From Promethearchaeota archaeon (GTDB lineage: Archaea > Asgardarchaeota > Lokiarchaeia > Sigynarchaeales > SOKP01): a stretch of 10,782 nucleotides of DNA. Of this stretch, positions 1 through 6,774 are shown piece after piece. The stretch is taken from the NCBI GenBank assembly GCA_030620005.1, contig JAUXAJ010000181.1, positions 1 through 10,782 of the forward strand. The letters run 5' to 3'. Under the pieces are notes generated by a model that was given only the letters and a program-made list of their open reading frames with translations, was not told the origin of the DNA and searched no databases. The position numbers and the translations under genes are program-made. Every line of letters begins with the position of its first letter. The stretch's first letter is position 1.

Positions 1-1
1 C

Positions 2-1339
2 AGAAACAGGCAAGCTGGAAGGACTGGTATGGGTGCCGTTATGGGCTCTAAAAACTTGAAAGCTGTGTGCTTCAGGGGAACTAAAGGAGTCAAAGTTGCT
101 AATCCCGTTGAATTTTACAAGATAGCTAAAAAATTAATTAAGGTAGCCAATGGTCCGGCAACAGCTAAATATCGTGACTTAGGAACGCCCGCTGGCTTAA
201 CAAGCTATAATAAACTCGGAATGATGCCTACTCACAATTATCGCGAGGGTACTTGGGATAAGATAGATGATGGCACGTTTACAGGCGATACTCTTAACGA
301 AGATTGGGTGGTTAAAAAAGTTGCTTGCTCTCAATGTTCTATTGCCTGTGATCACATAGCAAGAGTTCCAAAAAAGCATCCTGATTATCCTAATCTTTTC
401 GCAAGCGTTGATGTAGAAATGTGCTATTCTTTTGGAACAAACACGGGATGTGAAGATTGGCCTACCGTATTTAAATGCATTTCTTTGTGCGATGATCTCG
501 GCATCGACGCTATTTCTGGTGGTGTTACAGCTTCAATGGCGTGCGAACTCTATGATGTTGGTTTGATTACAAAAAAGGACTTAGGTTACGAACTACCATT
601 TGGATCTACAACAAATTTAGTAAGATTTACGGAAGAGATGTGTCTTGGAAAAGGTTTCGCGGGAGAAATCTTCGGAGATGGGTGCAAGCAAGCAGGATTA
701 AGATTGGAAGAAAAGGGTAAAAAAAATGCCAGCTATTACGGAATGCAAATAAAGGGTTTGGAAATGCCTGCATTTGATATCCACAGCATGACGTCGTTTG
801 CAGTAGGCGAAAGCGTTTCTATCCGAGGAGCTTGCCACTTGCGAAATGGAGCTTATGGCTTGGACGCTAAAGGCAAGTTCGATAGGTTTGGATACGATAA
901 AGGTTTAGAAAGAGGTAAAGCCATAATAGAAGTGGAAGATATTTATGGCATAATAGATTCCTTTATTATTTGTAAATTTACGAGAGGAATTTACGAAAAC
1001 GACGCTGAAATGGCTAAAGTCTACGAACTCGTTACGGGAATCCCCATGACAGAAAAGTTCTTGAAAATAAGGAATGCTGCCATAGTTAATCTTTCTAAAT
1101 GCTTCAATATAAGAGAAGGATGGACAAGAGACGACGATCACCCTCCAGAAAAGTTCTTCAAAGAAGCACACACCAAAGATCCCGCTAAAGGAGTAACTTT
1201 AGACGAAAAAGGATTCCAGACATTACTTTCCGGATATTACAAAGCTAGAGGATGGAACGAAAAAACAGGAATTCCAACTGACGCAACATTGAAAAAATTA
1301 GGACTCGATTTTGTAATTGGAAAATTAAAAGAAAACTAA
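2..1339 (+). CDS. aor: Aldehyde:ferredoxin oxidoreductase (tungsten, AOR family), 5'-truncated by window edge
   Basis: This is a partial gene. The frame is open to the left edge, and the family motif NRxAGRxGxGAVMGSKNLKAV spans the first visible codons, so the ATG at 29 is internal and the true start lies upstream. About 445 residues of a usual 600-650 are present. AOR enzymes oxidise aldehydes to carboxylic acids at a tungsten-bispyranopterin centre and pass electrons through a [4Fe-4S] cluster to ferredoxin in the cytoplasm. Visible cluster ligands are CSQCSIAC at 326-349 (C-x2-C-x3-C) and the distal cysteine in DSFIIC at 956-973, matching the family's D-x4-C pterin/cluster segment. The stretch KGLEMPAFDIHSM...RGACHLR (about 753-843) is the conserved cofactor-side region. 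The ferredoxin subunit begins 12 bases downstream, as in AOR-type enzymes that have a small iron-sulfur partner. The aldehyde substrate cannot be read from the sequence. Family assignment is secure; the subfamily is not. Confidence 0.93.
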   Translation, partial: RNRQAGRTGMGAVMGSKNLKAVCFRGTKGVKVANPVEFYKIAKKLIKVANGPATAKYRDLGTPAGLTSYNKLGMMPTHNYREGTWDKIDDGTFTGDTLNEDWVVKKVACSQCSIACDHIARVPKKHPDYPNLFASVDVEMCYSFGTNTGCEDWPTVFKCISLCDDLGIDAISGGVTASMACELYDVGLITKKDLGYELPFGSTTNLVRFTEEMCLGKGFAGEIFGDGCKQAGLRLEEKGKKNASYYGMQIKGLEMPAFDIHSMTSFAVGESVSIRGACHLRNGAYGLDAKGKFDRFGYDKGLERGKAIIEVEDIYGIIDSFIICKFTRGIYENDAEMAKVYELVTGIPMTEKFLKIRNAAIVNLSKCFNIREGWTRDDDHPPEKFFKEAHTKDPAKGVTLDEKGFQTLLSGYYKARGWNEKTGIPTDATLKKLGLDFVIGKLKEN

Positions 1340-1351
1340 GAGGAGAAAAAC
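1340..1351 (+). promoter_or_regulatory. Shine-Dalgarno for the AOR ferredoxin subunit
   Basis: GAGGAG lies at 1341-1346, five bases before the ATG at 1352. It occupies the only gap between the two genes, which supports translation of both from a single message. Confidence 0.75.
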
Positions 1352-1891
1352 ATGTCAAGTAAGAAAAAAAGAATTCATTCTTTTATTGTTGTTGATGCTG
1401 AAAAATGCACGGGTTGCGAGACTTGCGAAAGTATTTGTAGTTTTGTCCACGATGGAGAATTTAATCCAATTAACTCAAGAATTCATAGAGTTCGAATCGA
1501 ACCCATCCTAAACATCGCATTATCTTGCCAGAAATGCGAGGAAGCCCCATGCGTTAGGTCTTGTCCAGAACACGCTTTAGAAAAAGACGATATCAACGGA
1601 TCAATTATCATTGATGACGATAAATGCAATGGATGTGGATTTTGTATAAGAGCCTGCGATTTTGGAGTCATAATGCTTCATATAGAGTCTCAAAAAGCAA
1701 TAATTTGCGATCTTTGCGAGGGAATGAAAGAGGAATTTGCCGAAGATGGAAAGATTGAACCTCAGTGCATTTTAGTTTGTCCAAAAGAAGCTATTGCTCT
1801 AAAGAGCGTGGAACAGATTGGCGAAGAAACACGAATCGACGCCGTTAAGCGCCTTTTTGCAGACCAACTCGAAGATGTCGGAAGTAAATAA
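1352..1891 (+). CDS. AOR-associated four-[4Fe-4S] ferredoxin subunit (HycB/DmsB-like)
   Basis: A 179-residue soluble iron-sulfur protein with sixteen cluster-type cysteines in the classical four-motif layout. These are C19/22/25/29 (CTGCETCESIC), C59/62/67/71 (CQKCEEAPCVRSCP), C92/95/98/102 (CNGCGFCIRAC) and C119/122/139/143 (CDLC...CILVCP). This is the architecture of electron-transfer subunits of molybdo/tungsto-oxidoreductases (DmsB, HycB, AOR/GOR/WOR small subunits). It has no signal peptide or membrane segment. Its position 12 bases after the AOR gene, behind a good Shine-Dalgarno, indicates that it is the redox partner carrying electrons out of the tungsten enzyme. The second motif has the C-x2-C-x4-C-x3-C spacing usual for this family. 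Function as a four-cluster electron carrier is secure; pairing with this AOR is inferred from context. Confidence 0.93.
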   Translation: MSSKKKRIHSFIVVDAEKCTGCETCESICSFVHDGEFNPINSRIHRVRIEPILNIALSCQKCEEAPCVRSCPEHALEKDDINGSIIIDDDKCNGCGFCIRACDFGVIMLHIESQKAIICDLCEGMKEEFAEDGKIEPQCILVCPKEAIALKSVEQIGEETRIDAVKRLFADQLEDVGSK

Positions 1892-1900
1892 TTCTTAAAT

Positions 1901-1933
1901 CTTTCTTTTTTTATTATTTTTTTTGTATTTTTG
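1901..1933 (+). terminator. U-rich archaeal terminator after the AOR operon
   Basis: Runs of T (C-T6-type tracts, then T8 and T5) begin ten bases after the ferredoxin stop. Archaeal RNA polymerase typically terminates at such U-tracts without a hairpin. They separate the AOR pair from the hdrA operon. Confidence 0.6.
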
Positions 1934-1947
1934 TGAATGAAATTCTT

Positions 1948-2154
1948 TTACTTAGAAGTAAACGATTTAGAAACTTGCCATTTTCTATTTTTGGATATGT
2001 AAAAGCTCTCAAGCAACTTGATATCTAACATTTTTAACAAAAGATCAACATTTTTCTCAAAAAATTCTGATAGTTGATTATCGTCAAGATCTATGTACTC
2101 TAACGATTCAAGGCGTGGAAATGATATGGGAAGGCTTATCAATCGATCGCTCAA
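1948..2154 (-). pseudogene. Leucine-rich-repeat protein remnant
   Basis: The minus-strand frame encodes a short peptide whose start matches the LRR consensus LxxLPxSFxxLxSLxxLDLxxNxL: LISLPISFPRLESL followed by EYIDLDDNQLS. After that comes a non-repeat tail of about 35 residues. There is no ATG; the frame opens with TTG directly after a TAA. Further upstream on the same strand the same frame gives LRR-flavoured residues (such as FLNELNSSPQILI) broken by TAA and TAG stops at about 2155 and 2192. It looks like the C-terminal end of a decayed LRR gene rather than an intact one. LRR proteins are abundant in Asgard genomes. A live very short gene cannot be excluded, but the single repeat and lack of an ATG argue against it. 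Confidence 0.5.
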
Positions 2155-2690
2155 TTAGATTAAAATTTGAGGAGATGAATTCAATTCGTTTAGAAACTAT
2201 TTTAAGATCGAAGGACATTCACGAACAGTAAAAAAATAACGGAGTAATAGATGCCAGTATTTCAAATCTCTCTTACCACGAAAATCGATACTCTTAAAGA
2301 TTTTAGGATCCAGCTTAACTATCTAGCGTATCGTTAAGTTATTTAAAATTAATAGGAATATTTCCCGAGATTTAATGGGAAAAGTGGCAAATTCTTAGAA
2401 TCCGTAATGATAATTTAGATTTGTCGCAAACAAGGACTGTTTTTAAAAATAGAACATTGGAACTATCACCGGAACGTGTTTAAATAAAAAAATGACGTAA
2501 AAAAAAAATATTACTAATTTCAATAAAAGTATTTGTTAGAATTGATGTTTTTGATCAACGCTTTCATGAAATTTAAAATCTAATTTAGCTGAATTTATTT
2601 AGATTATTTTATTTATTTAGATAAGTATTATAAAATTTTGTTTCATTAATCAAATACCAAATTTCGAAACCGATGGAACAAAAAAAACTG
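2155..2690. other. Gene-free AT-rich stretch with decayed minus-strand coding traces
   Basis: No intact reading frame is visible on either strand. On the minus strand, short LRR-like fragments such as KSIDFRG (around 2285-2310) and LPLFPLNLGKY (around 2352-2385) appear in shifting frames with stops. This suggests that the decayed LRR gene once extended to roughly 2400. From 2480 to 2690 the sequence is very AT-rich with no recognisable element. The hdrA promoter follows. Confidence 0.35.
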
Positions 2691-2705
2691 AAAAAAGTAT
2701 AAATT
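2691..2705 (+). promoter_or_regulatory. Archaeal BRE/TATA promoter of the hdrA operon
   Basis: The TATA-like box TATAAATT at 2698-2705 is preceded by a purine-rich BRE-like tract (AAAAAAG, 2691-2697). A start site about 25 bases downstream would fall near 2725-2730, giving a short leader to the ATG at 2739. The assignment rests on motif and spacing only. Confidence 0.5.
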
Positions 2706-2738
2706 TAATTTACAGAGGAAACAAAATAAGTGAAATTA

Positions 2739-4709
2739 ATGTCTGGCACACAGACCAAGGAAAATAATGATGAAGAACAAATGAAGATAGGTGTATTTGT
2801 TTGCCACTGAGGTATTAATATAGCAGGGATATTGGATATACCCAAAATCGTTGAAGAAATAAACAAATTAGATAATGTTTGGGCGTTTCCTTATCTAAGC
2901 CTTTGTACGGAAGGGGGGTCGGCAAAAATTAAGGAAGAGTACGCGGAAGTTAAATTTAACAGAATTATCATTGCTGCGTGCACTCCAAGAACCCACGAAC
3001 CTGTGTTTCACGCCATTTTAAAAGAGCTAGGGATGCCACCCAGATATTTAGAATTTACAAACATTAGAGAACATTGTTCGTTCGTCCATCAACAAGATAA
3101 GAAGAAAGCTACTCAAAAAGCAATTGAACTAATAAGGGCTGGCATAGCAAGAGCGAGATTATTAGAAGATGTGCCTACAAAAACGGTGTCTGTTAAACCA
3201 GTAGCTCTCGTGGTCGGAGGAGGCATTGCTGGATTGTCAACATCGATTGATTTAGGTGATGCGGGGTATAAGGTCTATTTAATTGAGAAAAGTACCACTA
3301 TTGGTGGACGCATGTCTCAACTTGACAGGACATTTCCAACTGACGATTGTTCTATATGAATTCTTGGACCGAAAATGCTCGAAGCCAACAGACATCCTAA
3401 CATCGATATCTTGTCTTACTCTGAAGTAGTAGATGTTGATGGTTATATTGGTAATTTTCAGGTGAAAGTCAAGAGAAAAGCACGATTCGTAGACGAAAAC
3501 AAGTGCACGGGATGTGGGACGTGCACGGATGTATGCCCCATATATGTGCCTAATTATTTTGACGAATATCTTTCGGCCCGAAAATGCATTGATATTGCTT
3601 TCGCACAAGCGGTTCCTGCCGTCCAAGACTTAATTAGAGAGTCTTGTGTAGAATGTTTTGCGTGCGTCGATGCGTGCGAACAGCAAGCAATTGACTTTAG
3701 TCAACAGGATGAAATTATTGAATTAGAAATTGGTACAATAGTTGTTGCTACTGGTTGGGATCTCTACAAGGATGACGATTATGGTTACGGAATTTACGAA
3801 AATGTGATTAATCAAATCGAGTTAGAGAGAATAATTGCGCCGAATGGTCCCACTTTTGGTCATCTTGTTCGACCTTCCGATAGAAAGCGGCCTAAAAAGA
3901 TACTATTCATAAACTGCGTGGGTTCTAGAAATCTTAAGACACACGAATATTGTAGCGTGGTATGCTGTAATTTATCCCTTAAAAATTCCAAACTCATTAA
4001 ATCAGAATATCCCGATTCGGAGATCGTTTGCGTTTACATAGACATGAGGTGTGCGGGAAAAGATTACGAAGAATATTACAGGAGATCTCGCAATGCGGGA
4101 ATAATCTTTGTAAAGGGACTAATCGGAAAAATTGAAGAGGAGCCTTTAACAAAAAACCTAAAAGTACAATTTGAACCAGTTGGGACTGACACTGTCGTTG
4201 AATTAGAATTCGACATGGTCGTGTTATCGTCGGCTTCGCTACCATCAGAAGGAACTTTACAAATAGCTAAGGTTTTAAACATGGAGAAGAGCACAGATGG
4301 ATTTTTGAAAGAATTTCACGCTCGACTTGATCCAATAGGCACCAAGGTCCCAGGAATTTATTTAGCAGGGTCTGCTCAAGGGCAAAAAACAATAGAATTG
4401 GCAGTCAGTCAAGCAAAAGGAGCGGCATCTTCAGCGGGGATACCCATGGGCAAGGGAGAATATACGATGGAATTAATTCGAGCCATACCTTCCGACGAAA
4501 GATGCGCTAAATGTTATAAATGCATTGAAGGATGCCCTTTTAACGCGATCTCTGTTAATGAAAACGGTAATATCGTTGTAGATATCATCCTTTGTCGAGG
4601 ATGTGGCACTTGCGCTTCTCTTTGTCCTTCAAAAGCAATTGATTTAACGCATTATCGAGACGATCAATACATGGCATATTTGGATGTATTATTATCAATA
4701 GTGGAGTAA
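2739..4709 (+). CDS. hdrA: Heterodisulfide-reductase-type electron-bifurcating subunit HdrA, with two selenocysteines
   Basis: A 656-residue protein if the two in-frame UGA codons are read as selenocysteine (U24 at 2808-2810, U207 at 3357-3359). Both fall at conserved HdrA cysteine sites: the N-terminal CHCGxNI motif reads CHUGINI, and the CSxC motif before ILxPKM reads CSIUILGPKM. Reading through gives a full-length HdrA with every domain in order. These are the N-terminal cluster domain (C22/U24, C56, C81), an FAD-binding thioredoxin-reductase-like fold (VALVVGGGIAG, 155-165), an inserted ferredoxin (C256/259/262/266 and C303/306/309/313), the CVGSR...CC segment, and a C-terminal ferredoxin (C589/592/595/599 and C619/622/625/629). 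HdrA carries the FAD that splits electron pairs between ferredoxin and a high-potential acceptor, in the cytoplasm. The start at 2739 is the first in-frame ATG; 2781 (MKIGVFVCH) is an alternative. vhuD follows after 13 bases. Without recoding the gene would appear as two broken ORFs. Confidence 0.93.
2808..2810 (+). other. UGA selenocysteine codon 1 of hdrA (CHUG)
   Basis: The frame before the TGA (MKIGVFVCH) and after it (GINIAGILDIP) joins into the HdrA N-terminal CHCGxNIAG motif, with TGA replacing the second cysteine. It is predicted to supply a selenolate ligand or reactive residue in the N-terminal iron-sulfur domain. Confidence 0.88.
3357..3359 (+). other. UGA selenocysteine codon 2 of hdrA (CSIU)
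   Basis: TDDCSI is followed by TGA and then ILGPKMLEANRHPNI, which continues the same frame and matches HdrA. This is the site where some methanogen HdrA proteins carry selenocysteine. The downstream ATG at 3375 is internal, not a new gene start. Confidence 0.92.
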
Positions 4710-4710
4710 A

Positions 4711-4715
4711 GAGGT
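4711..4715 (+). promoter_or_regulatory. Shine-Dalgarno for vhuD
   Basis: GAGGT starts one base after the hdrA stop and seven bases before the ATG at 4723. It fixes the vhuD start upstream of its first UGA codon and supports an operon with hdrA. Confidence 0.75.
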
Positions 4716-4722
4716 AAAGAAA

Positions 4723-5172
4723 ATGTCAAATAATGAGGATCTTAAAATAATAACCTTCCTTTGTTGGAAGTGAGGTTATGGTTCTGCGGATATGGCTGGA
4801 ACTATACGTGCACAATACCCATCATCTATAAGAACAGTACTAGTTCCTTGTACGGGTAGAGTAGGACCGGACTTAGTGATGCGAGCTTTTGGAAGGGGCG
4901 CTGATGGAGTAATGATAATTGGATGATACCCCAAAGAATGCGATTACGAAAATGGGAACTATTTTGCATTTCGTCAGGTAGAATACTTGCAAGAAGTTTT
5001 AAAGTCGATTGGTATTAACGAGAAACGGTTAAAAATGGGCTATTGTACTGCTGCGGAGGGGCAAAAGTTCCAAAGAGAAGCAACCGAATTCGATAAAGTA
5101 ATAAGGGAAATGGGTCCAAGTCCATTGCGGAACAAGGGTGGCGATATACCTAAAAAAAAAGCGAAAGCTTAA
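4723..5172 (+). CDS. vhuD: VhuD/MvhD-type [2Fe-2S] hydrogenase-Hdr adaptor subunit, with two selenocysteines
   Basis: A 149-residue protein when the TGA codons at 4771-4773 (U17) and 4924-4926 (U68) are read as selenocysteine. The recoded product follows the MvhD/VhuD/FrhD family end to end. It has C14-x-x-U17 in CWKUGYGSADMAG (family CxxCxYxxADxAG), C43 in VPCTGRV (family CSGRV), then GADGVMIIG-U68-YPKEC73-DYENGN (family GADGVxxxGCxxxxCHYxEGN). These Cys/Sec residues are the expected ligands or neighbours of the single [2Fe-2S] cluster that relays electrons from a hydrogenase or formate dehydrogenase into HdrA. The start is fixed by the GAGGT element. An ordinary gene caller would keep only the last 61 residues (from 4987). 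It lies directly behind hdrA and directly before the SECIS-like hairpin. The protein has no membrane segments and should be cytoplasmic. Confidence 0.92.
4771..4773 (+). other. UGA selenocysteine codon 1 of vhuD (CWKU)
   Basis: ITFLCWK, then TGA, then GYGSADMAG in one frame. TGA occupies the second cysteine of the family's N-terminal CxxC cluster motif. Confidence 0.9.
4924..4926 (+). other. UGA selenocysteine codon 2 of vhuD (GUYPKEC)
   Basis: ADGVMIIG, then TGA, then YPKECDYENGN in one frame. TGA occupies the cysteine of the GCxxxxC motif. Sequence conservation resumes directly after the codon. Confidence 0.9.
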
Positions 5173-5176
5173 AATA

Positions 5177-5250
5177 TATGTGTTAACTAATGAAGCTGGA
5201 TTAAAAAAACGAGAATTCAGTTGAAGAAATGGGAGCACCATTGACACATA
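5177..5250 (+). ncRNA. Eukaryote-like SECIS element in the 3' UTR of the hdrA-vhuD message
   Basis: A hairpin starting four bases after the vhuD stop. Helix I pairs 5177-5186 with 5241-5250 (10 bp, one G-U). Helix II pairs 5194-5202 with 5214-5222 (9 bp, two G-U). At the base of helix II, AUGA (5190-5193) faces GA (5223-5224), giving the tandem G-A core of the SECIS kink-turn. The apical loop (5203-5213) starts with seven adenines, matching the unpaired AA of eukaryotic SECIS loops. The 3' side of the internal loop is long (about 16 bases against 4), which departs from the eukaryotic norm. SECIS elements of this style are published for Lokiarchaeota. Its role would be to recruit the Sec-specific elongation machinery to the four upstream UGA codons. 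The pairing was found by eye and not folded by software. Confidence 0.8.
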
Positions 5251-5350
5251 AAAAAAATCTTAAAAACAAAAATATAGTAAAACAAAAATTTAACAAAATA
5301 AAATTCAAAAAAAAAGTATAGAAAAAAACATTCAATAAAGTTGGAAATAC

Positions 5351-6481
5351 ATGGACGCTAAAGCTGAATATCTAATTAAAGTAGAAGATTTTTCAAAAAT
5401 CTTGAGCACTTTATTAAAAGAAAAGGTTGTCGACAAAATTATTAGTGCTCAAACAAGATTTGACAAGAAAGCAAATGCAGAAGATCGATTTACTGTCAAT
5501 CCAAAGTTAATAGAGAAACCAGAAGACGCCACTCCATTTCCTTTAACAAACTTGATTGCTTATGGATATGCAAGAACCGATTCTGCTTCAAAATATTTGC
5601 ACAAATCTGTTCAAGGCGCTTTAAATGAAAAGGTTGGTGTAATCGCTCGACCTTGCGACACAAGAGCCTTGATTGAACTGACTAAAATTAAACAAGTGAA
5701 TTTAGATAATTTATTCATAATTGCTATCGAAGATAGAGGAATGTTGCCAAAAGCAGGACGTGAAATTAAGAAGATAAAGGACGTAGACTACTTAAAAGTC
5801 GTGAAGGAAAAAATCGGCGACAAGGGACTCATCGTTAAAATGGAAGATGGGAGCACGAAGGAACTCAATCTTACAATCGCAGAGAATTGTCTTAGATGCA
5901 TCCGAAAACTCCCGGTCATTGCTGATTTATCAGTAAGTGATTTAGGCATTCCAATTGATTCTGACGAAATCATTTTGAAGGTATACTCTGATAAAGGAAG
6001 CGAGGTGTTAGATAAATCTGGAGTTGGCAAAAAATCACTTCCGGATGACGTGAAAAAGGTTCATGCCGAAAAATATAACGAAATTATTGAAAAAGCAAGG
6101 GAAAAAAGAGCAAAGGACCTCGAAGAATGGGCAAAAGTTCCTCAAGAAGAGAAAATTGCATTGCTTCAGAATTGCACAATGTGTGGAATTTGTATTCGTA
6201 GCTGCCCGGTATGCTACTGTATTGACTGTATTCTCACGAAAAAGCGAAAAAGAAAGATAATTAATAAAGAGACTTATCAATTGACACGGATAGCGCACGA
6301 TGCTGATAGATGCGTCGAGTGCGGTAATTGCGATAATAACTGTCCTCAGAATCTGCCCCTATCATTGTACTTTCAAAGCTTGACAGAAGCGTTTAAAGAA
6401 AAATTCAATTACACTGCCGGAGAATCCATTGATGACGTTCCTTTCAGGAGCGGAAAAGCAATCAGCGAAATGGAATTATAA
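5351..6481 (+). CDS. FrhB/FdhB-like iron-sulfur flavoprotein subunit with C-terminal dicluster ferredoxin
   Basis: A 376-residue cytoplasmic protein. The first half resembles the coenzyme F420 hydrogenase/formate dehydrogenase beta family: YGYART (about 69-74), a PCD segment like the family's GxPCQ (IARPCDTRALIEL, C102), and C180-x2-C183 followed by ADLSVSDLGIP, which matches the family's CxxC...ADISxGxxG. The C-terminal part has two [4Fe-4S] motifs, C275/278/281/285 (with extra C288/290/293) and C321/324/327/331, then LPLSLYFQS. In relatives this fold binds FAD and exchanges hydride with F420 or NAD(P)H. Its place 178 bases after vhuD suggests that it supplies or takes electrons for the HdrA complex. 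The start ATG at 5351 has only a weak upstream GGA. The nicotinamide-versus-F420 choice cannot be told from the sequence. Confidence 0.78.
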   Translation: MDAKAEYLIKVEDFSKILSTLLKEKVVDKIISAQTRFDKKANAEDRFTVNPKLIEKPEDATPFPLTNLIAYGYARTDSASKYLHKSVQGALNEKVGVIARPCDTRALIELTKIKQVNLDNLFIIAIEDRGMLPKAGREIKKIKDVDYLKVVKEKIGDKGLIVKMEDGSTKELNLTIAENCLRCIRKLPVIADLSVSDLGIPIDSDEIILKVYSDKGSEVLDKSGVGKKSLPDDVKKVHAEKYNEIIEKAREKRAKDLEEWAKVPQEEKIALLQNCTMCGICIRSCPVCYCIDCILTKKRKRKIINKETYQLTRIAHDADRCVECGNCDNNCPQNLPLSLYFQSLTEAFKEKFNYTAGESIDDVPFRSGKAISEMEL

Positions 6482-6490
6482 AAAAACGTA

Positions 6491-6521
6491 ATTTTTTATT
6501 TTTTTTTCCTTATTATTTTTT
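6491..6521 (+). terminator. U-rich terminator after the FrhB-like gene
   Basis: T6, T10-class and T6 tracts begin ten bases past the stop codon. This is a typical archaeal U-tract terminator and closes the hdrA region. Confidence 0.6.
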
Positions 6522-6774
6522 AAAACCGAAAATTTCATTGCGAATGCTTAATTACTAGACCTAGTTATTGCAAGACACTCAAGTCAACCTAAATTTTTGG
6601 TTCTCACATAAGCGGATGAAACCTTGTAAAAAAATTGGCAGGATGGCGACTGAGTTAAATCCCTCCTATCTCAGAAATCACTAGGCCATCGCATTAGCGA
6701 GGAGTCTTCAAATAAAACTATCAAAAAAGCTATAAACTATTGTATATAATTCTAATTTTATACAATCACGCCTT
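6522..6774. other. Intergenic stretch with a nested hairpin
   Basis: No gene is visible between the convergent FrhB-like and membrane-protein genes. The stretch holds a nested inverted repeat: GATGGC (6642-6647) with GCCATC (6685-6690) outside, and CTGAG (6650-6654) with CTCAG (6670-6674) inside. It is more GC-rich than its surroundings. It is not a tRNA, and no known RNA family is recognised. Confidence 0.35.

Noticed and set aside
197..1171. Minus-strand ORFs inside the AOR gene, and similar frames opposite hdrA, the FrhB-like gene and the polyferredoxin
   Set aside because: They lie opposite strongly conserved coding sequence, have no promoter or ribosome site, and show no recognisable domain.
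2550..2620. A second SECIS in the hdrA leader (ATGA near 2566 with a downstream TGA)
   Set aside because: Only a short A/U stem can be drawn and the second GA is not next to it, so the core cannot form.
3375..4709. Separate polyferredoxin/reductase gene starting at 3375
   Set aside because: The residues just upstream of this ATG (ILGPK) already match HdrA in the same frame, so the ATG is internal to hdrA beyond its second Sec codon.
2808..4926. UGA reassigned to tryptophan or glycine genome-wide
   Set aside because: Tryptophan is encoded by TGG throughout the window, no other gene has internal TGA, and all four TGAs fall on conserved cysteine sites, which fits selenocysteine and not a code change.
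4987..5172. Independent 61-residue small protein
   Set aside because: It is the C-terminal end of vhuD downstream of the second UGA codon.
6642..6690. tRNA or C/D box RNA
   Set aside because: There is no cloverleaf, T-arm consensus or paired C and D boxes at the right spacing; only a nested hairpin is supported.
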